Origin: Xiphias gladius
Taxonomy: Eukaryota; Chordata; Actinopteri; Istiophoriformes; Xiphiidae
Length of the DNA: 64,000 nt
Direction of reading: 5' to 3'
NCBI RefSeq assembly: GCF_016859285.1
Contig: NC_053414.1
Location: forward strand, 10,934,017 to 10,998,016
A model generated the notes under the pieces. The model saw only the letters and a list, made by a program, of their open reading frames with translations, was not told the DNA's origin and did not search any database. The position numbers and the translations under genes were made by a program. Each line of letters opens with the position of its first letter. Position 1 is the stretch's first letter. Shown here one piece after another: positions 10,600 to 21,800 of this stretch.

Positions 10600-12075
10600 T
10601 CCCTTGTATTATTTACCTAAAGTAAATCTTCTACTACTATTTCCCACACAGTGACTCACAACTATGAACTGCTGTTACTCGTTAGATTGGACATGTGCCC
10701 GCATGAGCCTTATATTGTTCCCTTTCTCGTCCTCTTGACATTTCAGCTCCTGCCTTCAGATGCTGCGTCATTACAGGGTGGGGCGGATCCATTAACTTAC
10801 CCATGTAGAATCAGTGGTGTGTTGTAAGTGTAGATAGGTCAGATAGCGGTAGATGCCCACTGAACTCTGGGAGAAAACCCCTGCATGTTTCCCCCGTAGG
10901 TGATTTAAATTTTTCTGCTCTATCTGTGGGTATAAATAGTGAACCGATATTTTTTCAAGCTCAAACTATTCTACAATAATATCTTGAGGGTTTATCACAA
11001 AGGATTTGTAAATAAGTGGCCGTGTAATTTTTTTTCTTGTATTTTTTGGTTTCTGGCAGCTTCATATTTTTCTTAAATTGACAAAATGAGAAGTCAGTCT
11101 CTAATAACTGGGTTTGTGCTCAAAAAATGATACCATGCATGTGGGGTAAGGACATTATAAAAGGCATTAAACAAAGACAAAAATGAATGCATATTAAATC
11201 GGCAAAAAAGGAACCAAAATGAACCAAGACTCTAGAGAGGGGTGTCAGGGATTAGGTTCTGTCTGAGAAATGGTTGTTGTACAGCCTGTATGAAAGCCTG
11301 AGCCTGCCAACAAAGAGGAAACGTAAAGGGTCTCGCAGAGTGAATGTCAGGAGGAAATCAAAGGAGGAAGGAGCGCCAGCTGCGAGTTTATAGGGACCGA
11401 AGGAGCTGACAAGGGGTAAATGTGTTACTGCTGTAAAGATAACAAAGGCAGTTAGAACTGATAATCCGGTCAATGTCATAATTGAAAACAAACTGTAACT
11501 GTTTTCCCATCAAAACTGATATAAAATCTCAAAAGGATTTGCACAAGAGATTGCTATAACTGAATAGGCCTTTTTCATTATTATTATTTTGAAGGAAAAG
11601 TACAGGTGTAAAATGAATGATGGCTGAATTCGAATTAAGCTGCTTCAGCCTCAGCGTCCTGGTATCGCTCACGCTGGCTCACGTTCACGCTGCCATGGTT
11701 TACTGGGACACTTAAAATCTGCAGTCTCCCCCTTCTGGCAGTGAGAGTAATTACACAAGCACTGTCGAATACAGAGACATTTCCACCAATTCATTATTTA
11801 GGCAGCGTGAATGTAATAGCTGCGCGGCTTACTCCAAATATTTTACAAACGTCCACCTGTCCAAGAGCAGTAGGGCGACATCTGCGCCCGCCCCCGGTCC
11901 CTTCTCCTCTTTTCTCTTCTCTTCTTGCTCTCCAACGAGGAAAAGCCCCAACAATGATAATCCGTGTTATATCGCTTTCTTCTTCAGACAGTAATCCTTC
12001 CTCTGAGTGCCGACTTTCCCTCTCATCTGGAGCATCAGAAACCTTTCTTGGGCGTTTCCTAGGTCTTTCCACCAT

Positions 12076-12128
12076 AGGCTCCGCCACACTCCCAGGCTCC
12101 GCCACACTCCCAGGCTCGCCACAGATCC
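12076..12128 (+). repeat. 18-bp tandem repeat, about 3 units
   Basis: Two identical 18-bp units (12076-12093 and 12094-12111, AGGCTCCGCCACACTCCC) are followed by a degenerate third. In the - strand frame they read as repeated GSVAEP. Confidence 0.8.
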
Positions 12129-12803
12129 CAGACTTAAAAACTCCGGTATACCGCGGAATACAGAGAGATTTACCTGGCACTGACAGGCTTAATTAGCATT
12201 TGCGTGAACTCGTCTGGTAAGGGCTTGAATGTGACGGACGTTCGTATATATATGTAAAAGTCCCGCAGTCCAGCTTTAAGTAGAAGGAGCCACCGTTGAT
12301 GTTAGTTGTAACATCTGTGCTTTTCCTACAATGACGAGTCAAAATGTCTGATGTCTTTTAAGCTCTATGCTTAAAACAACATGTTTAATTGTATTCAAGG
12401 CTATTTAAGGCCTTGAATTTAAAGATTTCAGATCATTTAGGGCTCCTCCAGGGTATACAGACAGGATTACCTCCAGTTCTCCATTCTCTCCGGTTATAAC
12501 ACTCTTAATATCCAGCCAAATCTTAAAAACCCTGACTTTACAGATCAGTATATTTTAGCGTCTACCTATACCAGTCTATGCATACAGAAATGTAGTGTGT
12601 GTGTTGCCATCATACAACATGTCCACTACTTCCTACATACTAGATTACACCACATACTGCAGGCAAGACAAAGGACACAGACACTGCATTTCCGTACCTA
12701 ACTGCTTTCTGAGCCACAACTGACAAAATAATCTCACCACCAGGTCCGTTTAGTAGCTTTCGCTTGTATCACACTGTCTTCCCCAGCATATGGGGTCTTG
12801 CAT

Positions 12804-13300
12804 GGAGCTGAAACTAACAATTCTTTTCACAGTCGATTAGTCTGCTATTTTCGGGATGAATTCTGTAGTCATTTAGGATGTAAATGTTTTTTAAAACAAG
12901 TGAAAAAATGCAATTTATGATTTCTCAGAGCCCAAGGCCATGCCTTCGCTTTGACTGTTTTGTCGACCGACAGTCAAAAAACCCAGAAGTATTCATTTAG
13001 CATCATATGTGACAAAGAAAAACAGCAAATCCCGACGTTTGACAGGCTGCTTCCACAGAATTTTTGGCGTTTTTGCTTGAAAAAAATGACTGAAACCATT
13101 GGTCAATTATCGAAATAATCACAATTTCAGTCCTTACGTAGTAATTTTGTATATTATCAGTTTAATTTTTGATGATATTATGGATATAAAACCGTAGAGA
13201 TGATGTACTTGGAAGAAGTTGTTGGAAACAAAGAATGGGAGTGAAAAGAGTTGCTGCTTCATTTTGTCAGGCGATTACTTGACCGGTTGTTGCAGCTCTA
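12804..13300. repeat. hAT-like MITE, copy 1 (interrupted)
   Basis: Begins GAGCTGAAACTAACAATT and ends GGTTGTTGCAGCTCT, the inverted terminal motif (GCTGCAACTAA-type) shared with copies near 24.1, 45.2, 50.4, 52.2, 58.2 and 60.8 kb. Internal hallmarks TTTTGTCGACCGACAGTC and ATGACTGAAACC are recognisable. The stretch 13133-13260 may be an insertion. The family assignment rests on memory of fish repeats. Confidence 0.6.
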
Positions 13301-13843
13301 GAATTATAGGTGTTAAAAATGCATTTTTTTTTCTTTAAACTTTGGTGAAAAAAGTTGAGATTTAAAGTTTTTCTTTAAGAAAAGGGCTAAAAAAAATTCC
13401 ACTACTGTGAAAACTCCATCTGCTGATGAAGATCTTGCAATGCGATGAAAAGCTCCATAAGGGACACCAAATTGTTTTCAATCTTTCACCCCCATCATAT
13501 GTGTGTAATGTATACAACTGACATATATTGATCTTTACATATGAATGTATTGGTAAAGGCCGGCTGCACTTCTTCAGTCATAACCATGTTCAGTGTTCAC
13601 TGTGCCTGCTTTTCCCTGCATCAGCAGTTTGCATTGTTTTTGGAGATTTTTGAGGCACAATCCCCAGGCCGGTACGAACAGCTTCAGAGTGAATCCAGGG
13701 AGGGTCTCCTCGTGGCTGGACGCAGCAGCAGCGGCGGGTTGGCGTTCGAGCCTGCGGGACGTGGTGCTCGTGTGCATGTGCGCGAGGCTGTCAGGTTGGG
13801 TTATAATGTGGTAATCCGTCTTGTTGAAGTTCTTTGGAATGAC

Positions 13844-13845
<2 letters not shown>

Positions 13846-13900
<55 letters not shown>

Positions 13901-13920
13901 ACGCACACACACACACACAC
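13846..13920 (+). repeat. (CA)n microsatellite
   Basis: About 37 units with AAAC and ACGC interruptions near the distal end, some 600 bp upstream of the fgfbp1 coding exon. Confidence 0.95.
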
Positions 13921-14086
13921 GCCATCCCGCCCCCGGGCTGTGAAGACACGCAAATCCATCATCAGGTTTAGTTTATAGTGTCTTTGATCTTCAGCTGAGC
14001 TCCCTGTTGAAGGCGGGAGTTCAGGTCTCGCCCGAACAAACACATTCCCTTCTTCTTGGAAATGGATTTGCATGGAGGTGTGTAAC

Positions 14087-14088
<2 letters not shown>

Positions 14089-14131
<43 letters not shown>
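14089..14131 (+). repeat. (GT)n microsatellite upstream of fgfbp1
   Basis: About 21 perfect GT units. It ends about 110 bp before the predicted first-exon donor of fgfbp1, so it probably lies in or next to its promoter. Confidence 0.95.
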
Positions 14132-14133
<2 letters not shown>

Positions 14134-14139
14134 GGGGCG

Positions 14140-14241
14140 GGAATGGTGGGCGTGCCGCAGCATCTCTGTATGAAAGCCATGTGCCGGACCGCAGACGGCC
14201 ACAAGAAGAAGCTTTACGCACAGCAACACTTGACATTTCCG
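14140..14241 (+). other. fgfbp1: putative 5' non-coding exon of fgfbp1
   Basis: A strong donor (CCG|GTAAGT) ends at 14241, and a TTCTTCCAG acceptor lies at 14488, 28 nt before the coding ATG, so a 246-bp 5'UTR intron is plausible. A GC box-like GGGGCGGG at 14134-14141 sits just upstream. The exon start is a guess; no TATA box is visible. Confidence 0.35.
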
Positions 14242-14515
14242 GTAAGTTAGACTCAGTGTGACCTGACGGTAGGTGCTGTTCGAGTCGTGTACTGTGGTGT
14301 GGCTTCTCTGGACTTCTGGCACTTTCAGTTGCACCTTTTTATTTGCCTAATTGCTGCAAACTCACAACATAAAACACTTTTTTTTGGTTTTTATTTTCTG
14401 TGAGCACCATAGAACTCATTTTAAACACCGTTCTGTTCCCGATCACTCCTAAAAACTCGTCTCCTCTAAGCATCCTATGTTCTTCCAGGTAATAATCTGT
14501 CTTCCAAAAGACGAC

Positions 14516-15196
14516 ATGTTGCTGCTGAGGACTTTCGCTCCCTGGCTGCTGTTGGCCCTCCTCGGGCGGCAGGTCTCCCTGTCGTCCGCGTCCGGTGCGC
14601 TCAATAAGACCCGCGGAGCGGACAAGAGCGCGGTCCCGGCCCCCGGCAGAGCGCAGAGGAGCGGGGGCAAGGGCGCAGCGACCGGTCGGGGCAAGTTCTC
14701 CCTCAAGGACAAGATGCAGTGCACGTGGGGAGCGAGACAGGCCGGGGACGAGGTGAGGCTGTCGGTCGACTGTGAGAGCCCGGAGGCGCGCGTCAAAGGC
14801 GGGGTGACCGACCTGAGGTGCGAATACGCCGCCAAGCCCCAGAGCTGTCCGGGCTACCGGTCCGACCCCAAGGGCTTCTGGAAACAGGTGGCCCGCGCGC
14901 TCAAAAGGCTCCAAGGCAAAGTGTGCAAGGACGAGCGCGCGCTGGCGAAGGCTGGCATGTGTAAGCGCGCGCCCCGGGACGCGCACTTCAAGCTGGACGC
15001 CGCCAGCTCCGTGAGCTCCGCTCAGTCCGGAGAGCCCGAGGTCCCCCCGCCGCTGCCGCCCCGCGCCACCTCCGCCGGAGCCCCAGCCTGCGCGGGGCGC
15101 GCGGACCGCCGCAAGACGGCCGAGGAGTACTGCAGCAGCTCGTGGGCCAGCGTGTGCTCCTTCTTCCTCTCCATGCTGCAGAACGACGACTGTTAG
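14516..15196 (+). CDS. fgfbp1: fibroblast growth factor-binding protein 1
   Basis: A secreted carrier that releases heparan-sulfate-bound FGFs, 226 aa in one coding exon. I chose the ATG at 14516 because it lies after a likely splice acceptor and starts a typical signal peptide (MLLLRTFAPWLLLALLG). The in-frame ATG at 14477 lies in that acceptor's pyrimidine tract. A basic linker leads to the FGFBP core: KFSLKDKMQCTWGA, SVDCESP, LRCEYAAKPQSCPGY, FWKQVARALKRLQGKVCKDE, GMCKRAPRDAHFKL, then a Pro/Ser-rich stretch and RRKTAEEYCSSSWASVCSFF ending in NDDC. WKQVAR and the SxCxFFLS ending identify FGFBP1 rather than FGFBP2. Ten cysteines follow the signal peptide. The coding exon is far richer in GC and CpG than its surroundings. 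The poly(A) site is uncertain; AATAAA at 16517 is a distant candidate. Confidence 0.93.
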   Translation: MLLLRTFAPWLLLALLGRQVSLSSASGALNKTRGADKSAVPAPGRAQRSGGKGAATGRGKFSLKDKMQCTWGARQAGDEVRLSVDCESPEARVKGGVTDLRCEYAAKPQSCPGYRSDPKGFWKQVARALKRLQGKVCKDERALAKAGMCKRAPRDAHFKLDAASSVSSAQSGEPEVPPPLPPRATSAGAPACAGRADRRKTAEEYCSSSWASVCSFFLSMLQNDDC

Positions 15197-16329
15197 CTTC
15201 GGATCCCACGAGGGGGGACGTGGGCAGCATCGCACCGGATGCGGGATTTGCTTTAGGGCTCACGCCAAATGTCGACAAATCGTACGATTTGAATCCATCA
15301 GAGTCAGATAACCTGTCAGTTTCCACACACACACACACACACCAATGTTTCATGTTTCACATTCGCCATGCAGGTGTGCTCATCTATCAGGCGTTTATCT
15401 TTGAACCCGAACTGACGATTTTATTTCCATGACATGTAGTAATTGAAGCCCAGCTACTCGGCCACTGTAGGAACAATCTTGAGGCACTTGCAGACCCACT
15501 TTACCCGAGTATTGTCCATGTGATGCTGCTTTGAACTTTTACTCGGCTCCGTCTCAAAGGTAAACCTCGTACGAGCCTCCGACAGCTGTAGTTGCCTGGT
15601 CATATGGATGTAGTTTCTTTTCAGACTAAAATGTCCATATAAAACGTGTCGCGAGTTTATCAAATGTGATGCATTTTTTACAGACTAAACTACCCAACGG
15701 TACACAGAGGAGAACCAGTGAGCTCCACGCATTCAAAATCTGTCCACACATCCATGCAATAGTAATAATGGTGCAGGTATTTCATTCAGAGTATAATAAC
15801 ATAACACTCCAGAAGTGACCATTCCACACGAGTACTTTTACTTTTGATACCTGACTCACAATTTGCCGATAAGTCTTCTGTGCTCTGACCTCAGTACATT
15901 TTTCTTTTTAAGATTTATTTAAACATGTCAAGACGTGATACGATTACAGTACACAGCAGGTACATTGGTCGACACACAAAGAAAAACAGACGCAACCAGA
16001 CAGGGAGGGAAAAGATTTGATGCAAACTGGACTTGGACGAATGGGTGATCAGCTTTGAACCGAATCAACTAGTTTCTGCCATTTAGTGTATTCACAGTGC
16101 TCTCGGGCCATAGCCTCAGTGCCCACGTCACCACTCCGGGCATCTTTAAAGTTTGCGTTTTACATCCTGACATTATCGCTAAACACAGATACAAACACTG
16201 AAACTAACTACCCCGGAGTCAGGAGGTTGCCCGTGATGTCAAAAGAAGAGATTTCGGCCTGAAACTGCTTCAAACGTTTTGAATCTTGGATCTGACATAA
16301 TGTCTGGTTTGTAGACAGTGAACTTAGGT

Positions 16330-16415
16330 CAAGTTTTTAATGGTAACAGAGTATTTGTACACAGGGGTATTGTTTCATTCAAGTAAGGAACCTGAATACT
16401 TCTCCCACCACTGTT
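16330..16415 (-). repeat. partial 'AAGTACTTAAGTA' family repeat
   Basis: Blocks AGAGTATTTGTACAC, CATTCAAGTAAGGAACCTGA and ATACTTCTCCCACCACTG match, on the - strand, the start of the element complete at 25790-26308. Confidence 0.5.
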
Positions 16416-17759
16416 TGTCACACGGAACGGACCACAGAGAGCGGCACTTTCTGGTACTGACCTCTGGTCAACCTTATCAATCAGCCATATAAATGCCACT
16501 GTATTTATGCTCCACAAATAAATATTTTCTATTTATACGGTGTGGTCTGTTGCCTTGAACACTATGAAACAGCTTGCTTGTATGAACACTCCTTTAAGAT
16601 AAGAACTTTGTCTGCGTGGCGACCTGCTACAGTACTGGATTTGTAAATGTGAAAACATACACTGAAAAAATACCCATTTTATCACTGATTTCTCGTATTG
16701 AGTCCTAAAAAAAATATATTCTCTAACAACAAATTGTTTCCAACCAGTACAAATCAACTTGTCTCACAAAGCTTCTATAATCAAGTGTCATTTCAGTGCA
16801 GAAATCGGCCTCATCATGTCTCCTTCCAAGATACTAATAATCCTTTCGCAGAACAAAAAAGCAAATCTGTCTTGTCCAGGTGCTGAGTCCAAAAAGGTAA
16901 TTGTGATTTCTGCCTCCTGAGGACTCCCACTGTTGAACGCACCTTTAAAACTTCTTCAGACTCACATTAGAAAAATTACCTAGTTTCAAATGCAAATTGT
17001 GCTTTTTCTAAAGTACTGAAATAGTTTTATAGGGAGTGGCAAAAGTCCGCACGAGGTGGTGAACGGATAGGATAGGTTCACAATTTTTCAAGTCTGTCTT
17101 AAAACAATGGCGAGGTGCCCACGTGAACGATGGAACGGGTTTTGCTTGCTTAGATCAGTCCTCAATCAGTGTATTCGGAAGTTTACCTGAAGTTAATATG
17201 AGGCTTCGGGAGTCTGAGCTAGGCAAATGAAATGGATATCGACCAAAGCTAGAGCCTTTTTTAGTACAAAAATTCTTTATGGTTCCAAAGACATATTTTC
17301 CCTGTTGAGCTGCAGAGGAAGAAGAGGAGGAAGAGAAAAAAAAAATAGGGAAATTTGTACTAAAAAAGAGGGAAACTTTGGAAGATATCCCCCTGATTTG
17401 TTTCATTCGGACAGCTGAAGCTTCGTGTTAATCGCTTACGACGGAGAGACAAAAAGAAAGGCTCTTTTAGTGGCCAGTATGGACCAGAGGAATGTTTCTG
17501 TTTCAGTGTACATAGAGTGTGGACAACTACTGCTTTAAGCTACATTTGAAGAATTGTAAGCATATCCTTTAAAGCATGATGTTTAGATAGTTTGCATTGG
17601 CATTTTTTTTGACTTGCCTTGGAAAAGCAAGACTTTTAATTTGCTTGATAAAATGGAGATTTTTTGTAGTGTAAAAGGCTTACAGAGAGTATCCGAAGCC
17701 AAAAAAAAAAAAAACCTAACAAATTCACTATCATCTCAGACTTTATGTTGATTAAATCA

Positions 17760-18095
17760 TTTGTGAATGAGCCTACTTTGGCTTCCCACCCACTGCTGAC
17801 ACGCCCTCAGGTTAAAGCGCCACACAGTCATGGGCGACCGAGGCTCAGGAAGTAGAGCGGCTCCTACAGTCCGCATGTTGGAAGTGTCCTTGGGCAAAGA
17901 TGCTGAACCCCGAAATTTTCCCCGATGTATCACCGGTGTGTGAGTGCGTATGTATGTACACAAGGCACTGTATGCATAGAAAAGCGCCGTATGAATGTGA
18001 GTTTGAGTGGGTGGACGTAGCATGTAGTGTAAAGCGCTTTTAGAGGTCGATAAGACCAGAAAAGCGCTTTATAAGTGAGGTCCAATTACCAATTA
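17760..18095 (+). repeat. SINE-like dispersed repeat
   Basis: GGCTCAGGAAGTAGAGCGG resembles a Pol III A-box region. It is followed by GTGTCCTTGGGCAAAGATGC, GAACCCCGAAATT, TAGTGTAAAGCGCTTTTAGA and a terminal CCAATTACCAATTACA. This order matches an abundant fish repeat with a tRNA-like head. The B-box portion that normally follows the A box seems to be missing, so this copy is internally deleted. Confidence 0.6.
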
Positions 18096-19149
18096 CACTC
18101 ACGATGAAAGACTCTCTCTTTTTTCATACACAAAAGTGCCGTGCTTCTACACGGCATCCAGATATAGAGCTTGTTCCTCCAGTTTCCTGCAGCAGCCTCT
18201 AATTTCTTGCTCAGTGACAGCAGCCAGCTGCATTAGGAGCCATTTCTATTTAGCAGGATTGGAAGCGAAGACGTCTATGATCCAGCTGTGTGTGCACGTG
18301 TGTGAGCAGTGTGCGTGTGTGTGTGTGTTTGTGTGTAAAATCCCTGTACAAGTGCAACCCCAGATGTGGATTTTTATGTTTTCCTCTCTGTTCTTGACCT
18401 GTCTTCACCTCTGATCTGCTGCTCTTTCTCCCCTCAGACACACACTTAAAAAGGCAACTGGAGACTGATTTCCACCTTTTAATGGAAGCCCGCTCTCTTT
18501 GATGGCACAAAAGGGATTTTTGTAGACATATTGTTTTATTGACTCCTTCTCCCGAGCCCAAGGACACATTCCAGCATCGCCACACAGTCACGGAGGAAGT
18601 GGGTAGAGGTTAGAGGTCAAGGGTGAAGAAGGAAATGAGGATACCATCCAATCGTCTGCGCCGTAAGGATCGACCACCTCCACTCCACCTCTGCGCGTCA
18701 TCAGCAGGGTTTATTTCTTTTATCTCTTGGCTCCAGCAGGCTTTGATCAAAAGGAGATCCACCATCGGGATAATGTAGGATAATTGGCTCAGACAGAGAG
18801 TGGAAGAGCTGCAGAGCTATAAATCAGATTCTGTTTGGGCTTTTAAGCCTCGCCGCACTTCGAATGGTTGAGGTTTTAGCTTGTATATGTTTTTAAATCA
18901 GCCAGTTAATCAACGACAGGCAATCAATTGTTAGTAATTCCTAAACATTCACAGGTTTCTGATTTTCAAATCTAAGGGTTTGGCTCGTTCTTCTGTTTTA
19001 CAGCATTGTACGCTGAATATCACAGTAGCTGTTGTGGAGCTTTTTTTGTATCGGACCTTACCTCGACAGATGAAGTTTGTCCAGTTGCCATGGAAGTGTA
19101 GATGGACAAAACGGACACTGCTGTTTCCAAAGTCAAGAGTCAACTTTGA

Positions 19150-19420
19150 ACCGGAACTTTAAAGCCGCCATCAGCAACCTGCGATAATTATTTTTTTAAA
19201 TTATTATTGTTTTTTTTTGTTTTTTTGGCCACTTTGGGGCAGCGGAAACAAATTGTGAACATAACATAGAGCTACCATCACTTTAGAAGTTGATATGGCA
19301 AACAGTTGCACATCCAGCAGCTACAGAGCAACATCCTCATCCATTTGGAGTCGGGTGTCTGGATCTGGCGACCAGAGACCAATAATCCCTCTCTTTTAGA
19401 GCTCGATATGAATCAAGGTT
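19150..19420 (+). repeat. dispersed teleost repeat (family shared with 39.0-39.6 kb)
   Basis: GCCACTTTGGGGCAGCGGAA, ACATCCAGCAGCTACAGAGC and CATTTGGAGTCG blocks recur, diverged, around 39050-39200 (GTCACTTGGGGGGAGCAGAA, ATTTGGAGTCGTGTTTT). Non-coding. Confidence 0.55.
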
Positions 19421-20824
19421 AAACTGGTGCATACCGCCACCAGGAAACTGCCGTATGCCTGCGCTCTAAAGTCCAACACTGACAAAAGCTTTCACCCTCT
19501 CCCGCTTATTCGGCTCTCATATGTTACCAAACTAACTGCCGGCTGTATAAATGAAGGCATATACAACCTTGTACTGGGGATTTTTCGCCCACATTTTATG
19601 GACTGAATGGTTAACTGGGTGGTAGACGGGATGACTGACAGATTCATCGATTCTCCAAAAGTGTCAGAATGACCACTCCAACTATTGAAAAGTCCCAAAA
19701 ATGAATCTGAACTTGCCCTTTTCAAGACGAAAAGGCTCTGTGTGTGAGTCAGCTATTGCTGTGCCAGCATTCACCTGTACTCTAATCACTGAGATCCCCG
19801 GGCCAATACTTTCAAGAGACCTTTCTAATGCCCTGCGGGAGAAGAGGGGAAAGTGCTTTAAGCGGTTTGCTGGCAAGTGTGGCTACTTCATGTGTGTGTC
19901 TGAGTACATTAAAGTGCTTTAACATCGGGAAGGTGAAAAGGAGAAAGAATGACTGAAATAGCACTCAGTCCAAAAACGTAATTTTAGTATTTTTTTTTTT
20001 TTAATCTTTCTTTCTCTAACAACCACAAAAAAAATGAATACACGTGTAATTAAGAAAACTCAACCCAAAACACGGTTAGTGAACTGTTCAACTGGGAGTG
20101 CTTAAGGGGTGACTTCCTGTCCATAATACAACAGTTTGTTTCGTGCACTCCGAGGGCGACAGATTAGCAGGCCTGATAAAAGATCTTAAACACACGTATG
20201 AACAGATACTGAATTGTAGCATTAGTAACATGTCTGCTCACGATAGTAGGGTGTGTGTGTGTGTGTGTTTAATTCACCAGCCCGATCATTAGGGATTTCA
20301 TTGGAATTAGCTTGCAGGCAGTGCAAACTCTGTATGGTATGTATCTGAATATCATTAGCACCACTCACATTCGTGCAAAGAGGTTATGCAACGTGCGTCA
20401 TAGTAGTTAAAGTTCAGTGTGGAAAAGGGTAGATTTTCATCCAGGAGTCACAGTCTCTTGATTCTGTGACTTGCGGTTTGTTATCTTCATCATTGCTGCA
20501 ACTGAGGGTCTGGGAGTGTTTTGGAATCGTTGGCGTTGCAGAAGCCCGACTGAAGCCAACAGGTCGAGTGTTGAAATGGAAAAAAGGGAAATCAAGTGTT
20601 CATGGTCTTTCCTGGTCAGTCAATATTTATGACACAACAGATATGAGATAGAAATGTTTTTCGCACTAACTGTAATGTTAGCTCCTAACATTGTCTCAGG
20701 CTGCTCCACAGATGGACGATGATGGTCTTGGAGCCAAGTTTATTGTTGTCAGACGTCAGTCGATCTGCAAAGAAAAATTCAGCAGATCAGATATAGATTC
20801 CTTTTTTCCTAGTTTCTATCAGGG

Positions 20825-21800
20825 GTAGAAGAAGCAGTCAGATCTTTTACTTAAGTAGCAATACCACAGAAATAAGGAATACAAGTGAAAGCTGTCATGG
20901 TTCCTGCCTCAGCCCTTTTTATTCTGGCCACTCTGCCTCCGTCTCCTGCCTCCATCTGTCCACCAGATGTCCTCGGATTGTCCTCCCTGTCTCAGTCACC
21001 TTTCTCCCCACACCCACCTCCTCACCTGTTTCACATTCCCCAATCAGCTCACAGTGTATATATACCAGCCGCCTTTCCCCGGTCACCTGCCAGTTTGTTC
21101 CACCGTTAACGCTTTGCGTGTTGTTGTGCTCTCGCCATTCTGTTACCTGCTTTGCTGCTGTAGCAACTGCCTGTCTCCATTTGGGTCGTCCTTCCCGTTG
21201 CCTCGTACATACCACGATAGAAAGTTCTGTGTTCGAAATTTGATTCAACTAAAGGTACAGAAGTATTAGCACCACAGCATCCTCAAAGTACCAAAAGAAA
21301 GAGCAGTCATTTTGTAGAATGACTATTTGCAGAGGAACAAACATCGTAGAAACGTAAGACTTTTTGGGAGGCTTAAAATAGGGGGATATAAGACCTGTAG
21401 TGGTACCTTTTGTGTGGAAAATACTTTGGAGCCGTCGCCACAAGTCTGAACCAATTCTGTGTCAACAGCTGTTGCAGTGGTATGGGGATCTTAAAATGCT
21501 TTTCTCGGGAGACTTGCAGCTTTCAAACAATAAATAATTTGTCAAGGTTGCCTGAAGTTTGAGTCCATTACAGACCAAAACGCAACTAAAGTAGCACTAC
21601 CAAGGCCAAAGCGTCCCACGGGTGGGACAGCTGAAAGGTTAATAGTCTGAATCTGTAAAGAAGCAAGTAACTATAGCTGTCAGATAAATGCAGAGTAAAA
21701 GTACAGTAGTACAATATTTGCCACTGACATGTAGTGGAGTAGAAGTATAAAGTAGCATTTAATGGAAATACTCAGATATTGCATAGTTGTTCACATGAGA
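20825..21800 (+). repeat. 'AAGTACTTAAGTA' family repeat split by an insertion
   Basis: The left part (20825-20891: CAGTCAGATCTTTTACTTAA, AGTAGCAATACCACAG) and right parts (21225-21330 with GGTACAGAAGTATTAGCACC; 21640-21800 with AGCTGTCAGATAAATGCAGA, TGTAGTGGAGTAGAAGTATA) follow the same order as the uninterrupted copy at 25790-26308. The two are separated by the insertion listed at 20892-21219. Confidence 0.65.
20892..21219 (+). mobile_element. 328-bp nested insertion, possibly a solo LTR
   Basis: The segment interrupts the surrounding repeat and is bounded by a 5-bp direct repeat GAAAG (20887-20891 and 21220-21224), as a target-site duplication would be. It starts CTGTCATGGTTCC, is C/T-rich, and contains a TATA-like GTGTATATATACC near 21055. 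The length, a 5-bp duplication and a TATA motif suit a solo LTR, but the ends are not a clear TG...CA pair and no relative was identified. It could be another type of insertion. Confidence 0.45.

Larger units (their letters stand above)
8770..14130. other. intergenic DNA between fgfbp2 and fgfbp1
   Basis: No supported exon. Contents are a repeat-like segment near 9900-9960, a CA-flanked repeat unit at 10399-10598, an Arg-rich open frame on the - strand at 11794-12180 judged repeat-derived, an 18-bp tandem repeat at 12076-12128, a hAT-like MITE at 12804-13300 and microsatellites at 13846-13920 and 14089-14131. The rest is AT-rich unique-looking sequence in which I see nothing. Confidence 0.55.

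Noticed and set aside
13541-13978. 145-codon open frame on the + strand upstream of fgfbp1
   Set aside because: It depends on a (CA)n tract for its C-terminal half and has no similarity to a known family.
14339-15235. 298-codon open frame on the - strand across fgfbp1
   Set aside because: Antisense of a very GC-rich exon, where stop codons are rare. The + strand frame has a signal peptide and conserved cysteines.
17820-17870. tRNA gene suggested by an A-box-like GGAAGTAGAGCGG
   Set aside because: No B box or cloverleaf follows; the context is a SINE-like repeat.
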